Below, piece after piece: positions 37,099-49,997 of a stretch of DNA of 64,000 bases. This DNA comes from Taenia hydatigena (lineage: Eukaryota > Platyhelminthes > Cestoda > Cyclophyllidea > Taeniidae), in assembly GCA_036345935.2 (NCBI GenBank), contig JADWOT020000007.1:822517-886516 (forward strand), in the 5' to 3' direction. The translations under genes and the position numbers were made by a program. Positions within the stretch are counted from its first letter, which is position 1. The number at the start of each line of letters is the position of its first letter. Below the pieces are notes generated by a model. The model was given only the letters and a program-made list of their open reading frames with translations, made no database searches and had not been told where the DNA came from.

Positions 37099-37171
37099 CA
37101 CCCACGGTAGGACTCAAACCCACAATCCTCTACTTATGAGGCAGACGCCTTATCCATTAGGCCGCGCGGTC
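37099..37171 (-). tRNA. tRNA with Arg-like body and CAT anticodon
   Basis: GGCCTAATGGATAAGGC is the D arm of eukaryotic tRNA-Arg, as in the intact gene at 41169. The anticodon stem TCTGC/GTAGA encloses CTCATAA, giving CAT (Met). The T stem GTGGG/CCTAC holds with one wobble. The acceptor GACCGCG/CGTGGGT has one A-G mismatch and two wobbles. It folds as a full 73 nt cloverleaf, so it may be a mutated Arg gene, a SINE head or an unusual tRNA. Confidence 0.65.
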
Positions 37172-37249
37172 TGGACTCCGGCTTTTCAAACACTAAACCA
37201 GTTATTTTGTCAAGGATGGATACCATTGCAACTGCACGCTTTTTAGTTC

Positions 37250-40050
37250 TTTATCCTAATACTCCATCAATTCTACCATCCAAGTAGTGCGAAATAACAA
37301 TTTTCGGATCAGTTTACATCACTCCTCCCCATTCCCATAGGCTTTACTAATTTTTCCGTAATACTTGGCTCCTTACAATATTTATTCCTCATTTGACGTT
37401 CTGGGCGCCACTCACACCTTTCAATGTCCTTTGTTTTCTTCACATGTTTTGACAGTGCTTACATTTTGCGCTCCCCTGTCACATCATTTTTGTAGTTGAT
37501 TTTAATCCTTTGTCCCTTTTGTCGATTTTTTGCAACCTTCATTGACAATTTTGTAAATGTAGCAAACTAGAGTGACCGCAGTGTTTTCAGACGACATATT
37601 TTGGATTTCAGCACTTGTGGACTAATCGTACTTCTCCAAAGCCTAAATCCACTTGAAAATATTGTCAAATCGTGCTGCTGCGAGCGTCTGACAGCACGAG
37701 TCTGCAATCTTTGCCTTGAGAAACCGAAGTCTTGTCAGTTAACCAGCTAGAACTCCGCTTTAGCTCGAAGATGGACCAAGCTCGCACGCCTAAAATTGTG
37801 GTTATTCATTAAATTAAGACAACAACAGGGTCCAGCGGTTCTGCGGTGTGGTTTTGACTTAAAGTGCGTAAGTCTCCTGATTCGAAATTTGGTTGGGCCC
37901 GACACCTGATTTGTACTTGGTAGTTATCCGGTAAACGCGTTTTAAAGTTCTTGGGTCACTGCTTAGTCAGATTTTTGTTGGTCGCTTCTTTATCTGAAGC
38001 CCTTTGCAAGCGGTTCTCCTTTTTATCCCATCATTTGCACAAACATGACTAAAACCGCTATTCAGGGTCATCGAGTTGATTGTAAAAATGAGTTTCTTCG
38101 GTGTTAATTTACCCATGTTATTGCGAAAGAAGATCAATCAATCTTTGTATTTGAAGCCAAACGTCATTCCTGATTGGCCTTAGATGATGCTTACGGACAG
38201 ATGCCTGCACACTTTCCTAACTTGGAGTGAACTGTTGGTTATTGTGCCAAAACCAAACGTCTGGGTGTGCCTGTTTTACCAATTGAGGAGGCCAACCCAG
38301 TAGGGGTGACAAAGTCGTGACTGACGCGTCATGATATACATTGAGTGAGGTCAGAGGCATCGTCTTTTAGGAGGGCTGGACAGGGTTACCATACCCAAGA
38401 TGTGTGTGCGTCAATATCAATGTCAAGCTGGTCACCGCGCCTCGTCTACGGCGTTAAGATGAATATACAGCAATCGATGGACGCCATATTGACAATGAAG
38501 AAACTATGCGCTGCAGATCCAACTGATGGACTGTCTTCAGAAGCAGCCTCATCGCTGCTACTTTCAATTAAGTTGAAATCATCTCATTCGACATCTTCAT
38601 CTTAATCAAAGTCTTTTAAGAGGAAATGCTTACACTGCATAAATTTAGATTTTCTAGAGTGAGCGCGTAATTATTGCGTAGCACTGCACTGATGAGAGAT
38701 GGCAACAAGAAGAAAATTGTCTTGTGATGCATTTTGCGAATCAATGCGTCAAAATTTTGACGGTCTGGGTACGCATTAGACGGAATGTGTTTTACGCATA
38801 GCCAAGGCTTTTACTGCTTTAAAAGCGGTGATATCACACATGCGATAACACGTTTCAACCAATGGACAAGGGAAGGACGCCCTTTTTGGGAGCCGTTGAA
38901 TGCCCTCCCTTCTGAAAGCTTTATGTTCCGTAGCAAAAGTAATTAGGTCAACAGCATTAAATCTTAGCAGAGCTTAGTTTCTTACACAGGTTTACAAAAT
39001 GTTTTCCTTACACGTACGCATCAACCATTGTAGATTCCAAATCATTACATTGCCCATTCATTGAATTTGTGTGGTATATAATAGAGTCATTATTATAGAA
39101 AGTCCAGATACGAATCCTATGGTCTAATTCTTCGTCAATAAGTCCTTACTTTACTAATGAGCTTTGTTAGACATCCCTAAAATTATCTGACAGCCACCGC
39201 AGGCTCTCCATTACTCTGTGGAGCAGTGATTTTACCAGTCCTTAAGGCAAGAATGAAATAGTTTAGCTGAGTCGAGTTGTTTAATCTGGTTGATCAAATC
39301 TTAATTCGCAATTTCAGACAACTACTGGGATGCATCTGCGAAGATGTGATCAAAAAGGTAGGGAAGATGGTCACGTTTCGTGAATGCAAGCTCGATTATT
39401 TTATAGTTGCTGAAATGCATTTGAGAGGGGCTAACGATTGTCTTGAGGTAATTGTGACAGTATGGGAGACAAAGGATTGAATGGATGAATGCGACATGAA
39501 TGTAGCGAGGAGGTGGCATTGCGATAGATGGAAAGTGGAAGCAACGATGGGCGTAAAAAATAAATTTAAATGCACAGAAATGGTAGCAAGTTATTGGTGG
39601 GCATAAAAGGGCAAGCTAAAAGTGCATTAACGAAAACAAGAGGCGCAAAGTTAAAACAGTCAATAATCGCGGCAGGGGAAAGTGTGATTAACCACACATC
39701 GTCAACAGTGCTATCACCACTTTTACGGCATGAGGTTGCTGAGGAGAAAGGGGATGGAAAACGACGTTGGTAGGACACTAGCGAAGTCGCGAACAGGAGT
39801 TGGCGGAAAAGATTGTAGACTGAGCGAATACTAAAGATTGCGTGCAGTGCACCTCAGAGAACATTTACAATGCCTTTCTGCGGGCCTTCACTATTGGTTG
39901 TATTCGCTCATAGTCCTTTTGATCTCTGTCTGCATGCTCTTTAATTTTGTCTACCCGGGTTCCGTAAGGACCTGGTAGACTGACGTATGCAGTAGGTAAG
40001 AAAGTTTTAATGTGGTAAGAAGGCGGTTGGTTGAACTGGCGGAAGGACAC
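37250..40050. other. stretch without convincing genes
   Basis: Frames at 38345-38605, 39277-39480 and 39570-39773 are at chance length. A 40 nt segment at 39318-39357 sits between AATTTCAG and AAAAAG|GTAGGG and could be a micro-exon, but nothing links it to others. Confidence 0.4.
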
Positions 40051-40057
40051 GAAGCTG

Positions 40058-40139
40058 GACACGATGGTCGAGTGGCTAAGGAGATGGACCGCTAATTCAC
40101 TAGGGTCTTTAATCATGAGTTTGAATCACATCTGCGTCG
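40058..40139 (+). tRNA. tRNA-Ser(GCT)-like relic
   Basis: The TGGTCGAGTGGCTAAGGAGATGGA layout, anticodon loop CCGCTAA (GCT), long variable arm and T loop TTTGAAT match class II tRNA-Ser(GCT). The acceptor has two mismatches, and the anticodon and T stems have one each, so it is decayed. Confidence 0.6.
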
Positions 40140-41022
40140 TGACAACATTTCTTTTGACCTTCACACGGGACCATGTACGAAATTTGCTTTGCTTTACTCT
40201 TAATGCCTTCGCTAGAATATTGCTGGCCATATATGCTCGTGTAGAGGCGTGTGCAGAAGAGTTGAGTAACAAAACAGTAACAATGAGACCGAAAACACTT
40301 AAATCTCTAATCTAACACTGCGGTATTCACAAGACCCACCGCACTGTTCATATGAGTGCTAGATATTACTGACTAGGAATACGACTTTCGAAAGATGTTC
40401 CAGACGCTATACGACATTGGTTGCTGAGCTCTAGTTCCGAAGGGCGGGCAATATAGAGCAACGATGAAGACGCCAATTCTAGATAAAGGTGTATTTACTC
40501 CGTAGCAGTTCATATCACCTGGTCGACCGACTAAAAGTTGTTTACATTTGGCGTGTTGGATCACTTCATGAGGATGTTAACATGTGAAAAAAAATACAAA
40601 AATACATAAACAAATAAATTTATTCTCCAAAATGCAAAAAAAGCTGCGAAACACAATGAGGGATCCACACAAAGAGGTCGCAAACACAGAGATGCACCAA
40701 AACTCGCCTATGACTTGAAGCGCTTTCCAATTACGTGCTGCAAAACATAGGTTTCTAGTGCTTTGCCACATTCATCCACCAACGCTGCACAGAGTCATAA
40801 GTGTACGAACACAAGAACAATGCAAGGTCGCATGCGATTGGTGCTCGGCTTCAAAAGCATGGTCGCCTTTAATCTTAGAGAAATCCAGACAAGCTGGACA
40901 TTGCACCAGTAAGCTAGTTAAACCTGTTCTCGAGCAATGACCTTGGGAAGCAGTGCTAGCACTGTTTAGGTAAACAGTAAAGCAAATGATGCAACCAGCC
41001 TACCTCAGGCGCTGTAGGCAGC

Positions 41023-41094
41023 GGGCTCAGCCGGGATTTGAACCCGGGACCTCTCGCACCCAAAGCAGAAATCATACCCCTAGACCACTGAGCC
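41023..41094 (-). tRNA. tRNA-Pro(TGG), divergent
   Basis: Perfect acceptor GGCTCAG/CTGAGCC, D arm TGGTCTAGGGGTATGAT, loop TTTGGGT with anticodon TGG and T arm CCGGGTTCAAATCCCGG all match eukaryotic tRNA-Pro. The anticodon stem TCTGC/GCGAG carries a C-A mismatch and two wobbles where the canonical stem is CTCGC/GCGAG. The other parts are intact, so it may be functional, recently mutated, or a SINE head. Confidence 0.75.
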
Positions 41095-41168
41095 GCGTGG
41101 ACGTCGCAGCAAGCCGCGCAACCGTTGCAGTAAATTATCAAAAATACTTTAATACAGAATGCGGTTCG

Positions 41169-41241
41169 GTCCTGGTGGCCTAATGGATAAGGCGTCGGTT
41201 TCCGGAGCCGAAGATTGTGGGTTCGAGTCCCACCCAGGATG
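41169..41241 (+). tRNA. tRNA-Arg(CCG)
   Basis: A full cloverleaf: acceptor GTCCTGG/CCAGGAT (one terminal G-T), D stem GCC/GGC, anticodon stem TCGGT/GCCGA with loop TTCCGGA (anticodon CCG), T stem GTGGG/CCCAC with loop TTCGAGT, discriminator G. The A and B boxes are intact. No TTTT terminator follows within 60 bp, which leaves open that it heads a tRNA-derived repeat. It lies 74 bp from the divergently oriented tRNA-Pro. Confidence 0.9.
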
Positions 41242-42130
41242 AGCAGCTCATCTTTCCCGCCGTGGTTACCTAGAGTTGTTAAAAGTGGGCACTTATAGGC
41301 TGGCTATCCCTAGGCCTTGTGGTGAGTGATAATACTCATCATCCAAAATCGAAGCAGTAGTCGGCGAGGTACGGTAACGCATTTACGTTTTCGTCCAGAA
41401 AACACTGGAAACAAACAAATGCGCATGTCAATCGCGTTCACTAATTAATGCATGCTTATACGATTGGTCTCAAGTGAAATTTGAACTACAATAGACGCCA
41501 GCATCGATTAACTAGCAAATGCCACAGGAGGATGCCTATCCTTGTCAGCGCGGCTACATGAGACTTCGGGTTGTCATAGTGATGGGTACAGAAATTGTGC
41601 ATAACAGGTTCGATGCATGCCAACCTTTGTTAGCAGTCGCCAACAAAGCGAGCACGGCTAAAGCGGTGCATCCATGTAAACAAGGCGTCTCCCCGACGGC
41701 ACGGAACTAACAGTGGCAACAGAAATCAACAAGTATTCGGACAGAAGCAACATTTCTGAAAATACGGTCAGTCTGCAAACGTGGGGTCGACAGCACCTTT
41801 TTGTTTGAAAACGTTACAATCATTCAGATACTTCGTATTTAAAAATCGGCAAAGAAATGCTAGGAATAATCGACAAGCAGGAACAGAACAATTAAATTAG
41901 TTGGGAAAATAGCGTGAATTTTGAACGCAGTGTGTGAACACTTCCGTGAGAAGTGAATAAAACGAAGTAAGTGAGTAGGTGAGAAGAGCACTCTGAATGT
42001 TAAACAGGGAATAGATATCGAGGGGAGTAAAATAAGAAGGAAGGGTGTAATTTATGGGAAAATAATGCGCTATGTGGGAATGAGGAAGAGTGATGCCAAG
42101 TGAGTTGAAAGTAATTAAGTGCCACCACAG

Positions 42131-42259
42131 AACCGATGCAATGCAGCACGTGCTCCTACGGGCTCAAATTGCCTGCGATGCCGGTTTCGCCACTCGCCCG
42201 GAGACCGACAAATTCACCATAACCCTTGTCACATCCCTTATCCATCCAACCGCATCCAG
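42131..42259 (+). CDS. probable internal exon, unknown protein
   Basis: Bounded by AGTGCCACCACAG and CATCCAG|GTAGTT. It is 129 nt and keeps phase (2 in, 2 out). The frame reads TDAMQHVLLRAQIACDAGFA and continues open to the donor. G+C and third-position C are clearly higher than in the flanks, as in real exons. No family recognised and no partner exon found nearby. Confidence 0.33.
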
Positions 42260-43359
42260 GTAGTTGTTATACAATACCTTTCTTCATGCTATACGTCAAA
42301 ACCTAGTCAAGGCATAAAACTGACCACTGGTGCCATAACTTGGAGATAACAGGGAGACAGTATTGATGTGATCTGATTAACTGTTGTGACACGTCCAATC
42401 GCACGTTAACGAGGATATTCATCGTCAAAAATTACCCGTGTCTCAATTAGCTTTACCTTGGTATCTGAGTTTGTCGGTAATTACTAGCCCTACTGTTTAC
42501 GAACTACTATCCACCAGCTTATACTGAGTTGTAGATTACATACCCCTTTTCCGCGATTTCAAGTACATTACATCAAGTACACTTCTTTGCATGTTTTCAT
42601 AGCGAGCGCCATACGATCGCTGAGGTTTGGGTATTTGTGGGAGAAAGCTAATTTATCCAGCAACCCAGGAAAAGGTTACTATTTAAAGACTAAGTCAATA
42701 ACGCGAAACGTAGGTAGAAGAGTGAAATTCAAGTTACTGGCTCATATCTAATATTCAGAAGTAGTATTTTCCACTGAACACTAGCCAACTTTCGTTGGAA
42801 GCAAGTCGCCGTTGCAACAAATTTACCTCTGGCTGTGTCACCTCTCGTAAGATCCCATGCTAGACTGGAATATTGAGGATGGAAACCGGAATCGACAGCA
42901 AAACAAACTAAGCAGAAAATCGCAGAGTCCCATTCCTCTTGTAATATTCATTGCGTAGGCCAACGAACCACCTTCATTCTCAATCACGCTCCTTAGCCAT
43001 AGTAAGCCCTAGACGGAGTGAAGTTGCCTGTTTAATCAAACATCTTAAATGTGCCCGATGTTAAAGACTGGTGCGGATAGTTGGCGGGTATTTGTTAAAG
43101 GCCGAACTCGTTGCAATGTGTTCAATTTAGCATTAATGCAAAAAAAACTTTGTGGTCTTAATCTGGCTCTCAGTGCAAAAGAATAACAAAGTATGTTATA
43201 ACTTAGGCAGCACATCCATGCATGTGCGTTGAATGCATTGGGTTTGTGTTCCTTCGTGTCGAACAAGAGATTCTCTCACGGAAAGCAAGAAGATTTGGAC
43301 TCAATAGCGGCTAAGGAACAGAGAAGCGGAAGGAGAAATTATACTTGTTGCACTGATTT

Positions 43360-43570
43360 TCGGTCCCATGTGCCATGCTGACATTCAAAAGTCGACTTCT
43401 CAAGAAAGCCAATTCTATCAATGTTACAATAAAAAGAGCTTGCGGATCCCATTGCTAATAAAAGTGGAAGGAATTGATTAGGCATGTTACTATAAACTGT
43501 ACTGGCGTTTGACAAGCGATTAATGGACGGACGGAGTGGTATTCGAGGTGATATGATAGGTCTGTGGTTC
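43360..43570 (+). repeat. interspersed repeat family E, copy 1
   Basis: Collinear with 53255-53480: CATGCTGACATTC against CATGCTAATATTC, CGACTTCTCAAGAAAGCC against CGACTTCTCAAGGAAGTC, GCAATAAAAAGAG-type block, GGCGTTTG, and TGGTATTCGAG near the end. Confidence 0.75.
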
Positions 43571-43699
43571 GGTGGCTAGCGATATTGGCGGTGGTTATGA
43601 CGATTGGTGCTGATGGTTCATTGCATAGCAGCAGCGCATCCATCGCTTTTAACGAAAATCATGGTGCATAGGGAGTGCTGCTTTCATATGACTGCATAC

Positions 43700-46600
43700 C
43701 AACTTACCTGTTTTTCCAACTTACACAGCCATAATATACGCCGGTGATTAATCACGTAATTACTTACCGTTTGAGGTTATCTTGTCAGACACATTCATTA
43801 CAAAATGGACACATTTTCAAGACTAAAAGCTGTGACAAAGAGCAAATGGCATACGAACATGATACGTTGAGGACATTTTCATGAGGATAACAATGAAATC
43901 GGTGAAAAAGCTCCAACACTGTGTGCTCAGTTTAGAAGGGTGAAGCTCTCAGCAGTTGCATGCCACCAGAGAGCCAGTTAGCGCTACGACACCTAGGTTT
44001 GAGAGGGTTGCTCCTCTTCCAGTGCAAAGCAACACAAGCGATAATTGACTTCCAATGCTGACAATGACCCACGTTAAGACGAATGCACTTTACCAGTTAC
44101 AAGATCCTTCAGCTCTACGTACCCATTAGCCAGAACGAGAGCATCAACCAAAATAGCGGGAAGTTGAAATGGGCCTTTGCTTTGCCCAGCAGAAAATAAG
44201 TAGAGCTGGAAGATCTTTTCTCTTGCGAGCAAATCGGGGACTACGGTGGTAGATTCTAAGACTAGTTTAGTCGCGCATCTAAGCAATTGGCTGAAATTTC
44301 GAAGTTACGAACGAGCAGTTCTGCCTGATTTCAGTGCAATAACCATATGCTTGAGCGACTAGACCGCTATGAAGTCAAATTTGCTTTCAGAAACCGCAAA
44401 TGTACCAGCGATCTGAGGCTGTCACTGCGTCCATGATGACTGTTAAACGCGTTGAGAGGGAACATGTTTATGATATTTGAAGAAGTAAACAAAGAACAGC
44501 CATGTTTTTCTCATATATGGACTCAATGTAGGCTGCTGTGAAGGCATGTGGACGACATTATGGCATGAGAAGTTTTGATGGCAAATGGTGTTGCCATTTA
44601 TTTGTATGCCAGTTATAACTGGATGAAAGAACTAGCGATGGTGTTATAAGCTCTGCATGACCATGTGAAATAGCACCTCAAAGCAATGCCGCCCGCTCAT
44701 CCCTCATTCTGCCGTATACCATGCGCAGCAAAGATTTGCTGTGGAGGAATGGCTTCGAGGATGGTTGGTCAGCCTCCTGCGTCAGGCATTGCAGGTTGAG
44801 CAGAGCCAAAGGAAACACTCATGAGTTAACTGTGATGACTAAAGAGATGACTGACCGCGACATCAATTGTTTCTCCTAGTAGCTCAACTTTCTTTGTGGT
44901 TTTGCTGTGTCGAAAATGGGTTCGCGAACGAGAAATAGGCTGGCTGCTACGGGCATCCATAGATAAGCGTAAAAGCTCTGACTTTAAGTCAGATTTGTGT
45001 AAGGGCGGACCGGATGGAAGAGGATTCGGTTAGAGTAAGATCTTGCTCCATTCCAATTTGTCTCGTTGTTTTTATGTTAGGGCTGACTGGTAACATCAAT
45101 TTTGGCTCCATCTAGCTAGAAGAGAAGCAGAAAAGGTATCGTGACCTTGAATGCTGCACATATTTCTTTCTGCTATATCTCGGGTAGCGTCGCTTCCTTT
45201 ATCTATAGCTTTCGACAGAACATGGGGTCGTGATAGATAACCTTGTGTTTAGCATCGTCGCTCATTTACTTTTCCGTGGCGTATGCACATCCTTTGTTCC
45301 CACTTTTGCCAGACTCCACAAGAAGTCAGGCGACACCGCACTTGTTAAACGGGCGCTTAGTCAAACTCAGTTTTTAAATTCGCCTCCAAAACTCCGATTA
45401 TCGTTTGTCGATATTTCCTCCAGCTCCTCATCTTTTTAAATTAAGGTAAGCATGGACAAGAACAGGAGAATTACAAGGAGGCTTGATTCAAAAGAGAGTG
45501 GGTTAAAGAATCACTGGGTAGTTAAGAATACGATTTGCGTCAGAAGAACATCACGCGGACATCGAATCAAGGGTCTCGCCAAGCAGGAGCACTCGAGGGA
45601 AATGATACTTGATGCTAGACCATGCACTGTAAGTGGGCGCAAGTATCAGCAGTTGGAAATAAACAGAATTTAGAAATGGGAAGAATGAATCGACAGTACA
45701 GCACATGCACATGTAGCCAATTGTTTGCATGAAAAATGATTTAACGAAACTAATGTGTAGGCAAATAAAATCTGCATTCAGTGCGGATGCATACCAGCTC
45801 AGCAACAAAAGTCAAGCCTCAGTCATCGTACTACAAGGCTCCATATACACGATTTGGACTCAGTTCACGTGTAGACATTGCGAGATGTTATAGAGATAAT
45901 TTGCTGTTTTAGATAGACGAGGACTCCCAAAATCGTAACCAATTCTTCAATCGCTACAACACCGGAACTATTCTCGAATCCCATAACGACTACTTCAAGC
46001 GCTTCCACTTCAATGCCCGCAATCGCAAGGACTCTCAAATTTGCCTTCAAGAAATTACTGCTCCAATCCTAACCACTTCAATCACTCTGGTGCCTGTGCA
46101 AGCCTTCTCGTAGGCCTGTACACATTACTAATGCTATCCTCCCTCTTACCACGACAGATATGATCTTAAGTAAAATAAATTCGTTGAGCGTTCTATTGCA
46201 AGCTATCTTAATTGCAGGAATCTTCTAGTTGGCGACCATCATTCTTCGTCAATAAAGAGACCATACCCGGTTAGCGGCTCTTAAAACAAGGACACATAGA
46301 CATTTTAAACTACTCTTATATATACCCTGTTGGGCACAATCCTGTGAGTTATACCCCACCACGCACTCTGAAATACAAATGCGTTATATGAATGGTAAGC
46401 CAACACTTACTGTGGTAAAGGAGGTAAGGTTATCTTTGAATGTACCGAGACATCCCGTCTAGTGTTCCAGACATTGGCGCTTTCGTAGGCAACGCAATGG
46501 AAATCAAATCCCACTTAGTTACGGCACCTGATTGCCTTTTTCACGTTAATTGCAATAACACTCACCTAAATCCCAGTTTCATTTGGTCACTGGTGGGGGC

Positions 46601-47480
46601 ACGTGAGTGGGCTGGTCGAGTCACCCGGATGTATTCCGGCCCGATCTTTGCCTCATACTCAGACTCAAACCCGACAGGCACTAAGGCCAAGTCGCTAACG
46701 GACATGAGGTTGGAAGGTACAAGCCCGTTGACAGACGAGGCTATGCATCCTGGTTCTCGTATGCGTCCCTCGATTATCTGGTTTAATGACTGATATGATA
46801 TGTTTTATGCTTGCACATGCTTTAGAAGTATCTACGTCATCATTTTCTTCCTTACTCGCACCTTTCTCCTTACGTTTCACCATCTGCTTTAAGCAATCCA
46901 TTGGCCAAGTTCTTACCTACCCCACTACGCGTAAAACTATTTGCCTCTTCTTGCCGTAGGACAGTTCCGCTCCTTAACCTCTGGCCTAATTTATAGTCAA
47001 ACTGTGCCAAATAAAAATAAAATGGCATCACATCCCATACAATTTTTACGATGATTGTGCGTTCTGCATCAGGATCAAGGCGAGTTTGTCTATTTCACCA
47101 AATGTAGTGTTGCCCTACTTCGGCACTCACGTGATTGATGTGGTCAACATGACGGCTAATAGAAGTTGAAAATGGCACGATTTTTGTCAGCCTAGTCAGA
47201 TTGCGCTCTTTATGTGTCTGCTTGTGTGCAGATCCTTGAAGCCTTTTTTGCTAAAATACTTTACGGTACTAGAAGTCTGCTCATTTTGCGAATACCTTTT
47301 GCCGCAACCATGGAAATTTTGCTACTGCTTTTGTTGTTGCTTGTCCCATTCGAGCTTTTTTTATCCCAACATCCACTTTCGTTAATAAACCCTACGTGGG
47401 GATAGGTTTAAGCCACCGTCGGATAGGTGAGTGGTTCACGCTCTTTTCAGCATGCGCCTCGTTGCTGACTCATCCGCCTT
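43700..47480. other. stretch without convincing genes
   Basis: Includes the open frames 45230-45439, 45452-45673 and 46440-46793. The last overlaps a tRNA-like B-box string on the minus strand (GGGTTTGAGTC near 46670), so it may be repeat-derived. No intact RNA gene seen. Confidence 0.4.
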
Positions 47481-47499
47481 AAGTGGCTGGTCGATAAAC

Positions 47500-47642
47500 G
47501 GATCAATGTAATCGATAAGACCGCCTGCTGTGCATTTGCTACCTACTGGTTATCTGCCCAGTCGGCTGACCTACTCAATTATCTACTCTACCCACGGCAA
47601 GTTGGACTGCAAACAATCTCACGCATGGGTGAGTGGAAAATT
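47500..47642 (-). repeat. interspersed repeat family B, copy 2
   Basis: Reverse-complement relative of 15060-15200, roughly three quarters identical by eye over the shared blocks. No open frame is conserved between the copies. Confidence 0.75.
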
Positions 47643-48504
47643 ATTATAGCATTTGCTCAAGACTGTTACGTAGGACCGTCAATCGCTGTAAAAATGTGTC
47701 AATAACGCATTGCAAAGTTTAATATTATTATAGCTTAGTCAAAGAGTGTTTTTAGCTCATCAATGACATTTAGTTAAAAAAAGTTTTGTTAGGTTTTGAG
47801 ACAAGCAGCCCATATTTTAAATGAGTTTAACTGAGAGAGACATCATCAAACATTGCGGCATAATTTACGCAAAGGCAAATCTAGCATTTGTTTGTCTATG
47901 CTCGTCGAAGACATCGTATTTGTGAGGCAGAGCACTTATAATTTAGAGTCACAGTACTTCGGAAAACATTTCACTAGAAGGACAGAGTGTAACATTGATT
48001 GTCAGATTGAATTGTAGCGGCTCATATTTAATTCTTTTGGAAAGCCGCTTGCAGCTAGCAAGGTAGTGGATCCGTCAGTCCAACGCAAGCCAGCCCACGT
48101 TAAGATAGTTACCCTTTTGGCGATATCATCAATAGTGTTTTAAGCTCTGCCGCTGGAGGCATCCTTTTGCATAGCGCTCATATTTCACCTCCACCAGCGC
48201 ATCTTGCCAAGGCGTTCCTGCAAACCAAGCACAGCACGCAGGTAGAAGAACCGCATGAAAGTTGGGCTGATTTATAGATATCGCCTCCTCAATCAGTCGT
48301 CATTTAAGCATCATCCCAGGCATCCATCTGCTTCATTTGCCATAGTTCCTCCACTTGGCCCTCTATTTCTGCATTCAGCTAAATGTAAGCACCTTGTGGC
48401 GGAAACGAGAATTGCCTAAGAGCCCAAAAGACGACCAGTTCAAATGACAGCATCAAAAAGAGATATCGATAGGACGGCAAACATTTTATCAAAATGCATT
48501 AGAA

Positions 48505-48965
48505 TCGTCTCATGTGCATGTAAGATGATGCAAGAAAAGAGCTTAGGGTGAAAAAGCACCAAAGCAAGTAATAACTGCTCTTGCAAAACCTTGAAAAGGA
48601 ACGATGCCTAAAGTCTACATCAGTCGGAATTGAAGGCAACCACGTAACACGTGCAGCTAATTGAGCTACATGTGTCAGATTCAAAGAAGTCCATCACCCA
48701 GCCACACTCCAGACATGCTCTACTGCGAGTTGTTTTGGCTGCTTTCAGTATCTTCATCACGGTCTCGTTCCCGCCGTTTAGTTCTCCGTCATTGCCTCCG
48801 TCTCAATTAACTTCTTTTGGCCTCGGGTCTTCTTTTCATCTCTTCTACCGCCTCCAAATCCATCCGCCCTTCAGTCCCAACCTCCCAACACGCCCACCCA
48901 CTCCACATCGAATGGAAATTGTAAAAGTTATGGGTAAGTCGTACCGCCCTTCTTTTCCTTCCCTC
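48505..48965 (-). repeat. interspersed repeat family A, copy 2 (SINE-like)
   Basis: Inverted relative to the copy at 13770-14180. The minus strand reads TAGCTCAATTAG then TTCAATTCC about 30 nt later, good matches to Pol III A and B boxes, so a tRNA-derived origin is likely. The long open frames on both strands (48499-48684, 48651-48992) match those at 13796-14175, which shows that those ORFs are repeat sequence and not genes. Confidence 0.72.
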
Positions 48966-49997
48966 CTGCTTCATTTGCGTACATCATTTTAATAGCATCA
49001 CATCTGGTACCCAGTGTATATCACTTAGAGAGGGAATGCCATGCTTTGCGTCTCTGAATCGCCTTAAAAAGAAGCTCATGCTTTTTCCGCTAGTCTAAAT
49101 ATATCAGTTTCATGAAAATCGTGGTGAAAAGAGGAAGCAGAGAACGCTGCACCACAGCACTGTACAGGATTACCCCCCTGCTGTTCACTTCCAATCCTCA
49201 CTTTCCTCTTCCCACTCTCCTTCATTCTCGTGGTTTCTTATCCCTGCACTTCTACCTCAACCATCTTTCTATCTGTTTATACTGATAATGCCTGCTTCTT
49301 AACTTCCATATAAGAAATGCATGCACCGCCGATGTCGGAGATAATCAGAGGCATGGAATCATCCAGGCTTAGGAATGCGAATCTGCACTAGATGCGTCTA
49401 TTTGTTAGCTCTATAGAAATCTTTAGTGGCATGTCGTTGACTCCTTCAATTAACTTCATGCCTTAAACTGCGCTCACTGTGCCGCGCTAGCTTTTTTTGG
49501 CTCTTACATGCCTTTGTAACCGCTAAATAAACAGCGACAGCAGCAGACCTACTGATGTGCAACAACCTGCTTTATATCCATGTTCCATTGTGGAAGCACT
49601 GTAACACAGTACTCAGGACTATGCCTAACTGGACCAGACCAGAATCCACCAGAATATCACAGACTGGATTGATAACCTAAGCTAGATTATATCTGGCTTT
49701 GATAAATTGGGAAAGATGTAGATTGACAGGGCTATCTGATCAACTGTGCATGCCTCACCTTTAGCAGCGTCTTTATAAGTTACTACTAAAGTCAACCCAG
49801 CACTCTTATTTAGCCCGCCTAATCTACGCAGCTCAATCCATGCCATGTGAAGTTAGACCTTTTCCTTCTTCCTCTCAGCTATAAGGGATCACAGTGCACA
49901 CTCAAAAAGTACGTTTCATGAAGGCCTCGAACAGAGATATGGGTGTCCATTTGCCTACTACTCCTTTTCCACGCCCCACTCCACCGGCACTTGTTAT

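Noticed and set aside
36895..37101. ORFs on both strands over 36895-37246 and 40956-41183
   Set aside because: They are translations through tRNA genes or relics, a common false-gene source.
46440..46793. 117-codon ORF
   Set aside because: Overlaps a tRNA-like B-box string on the opposite strand and loosely resembles family C repeats. Not convincing as a gene.
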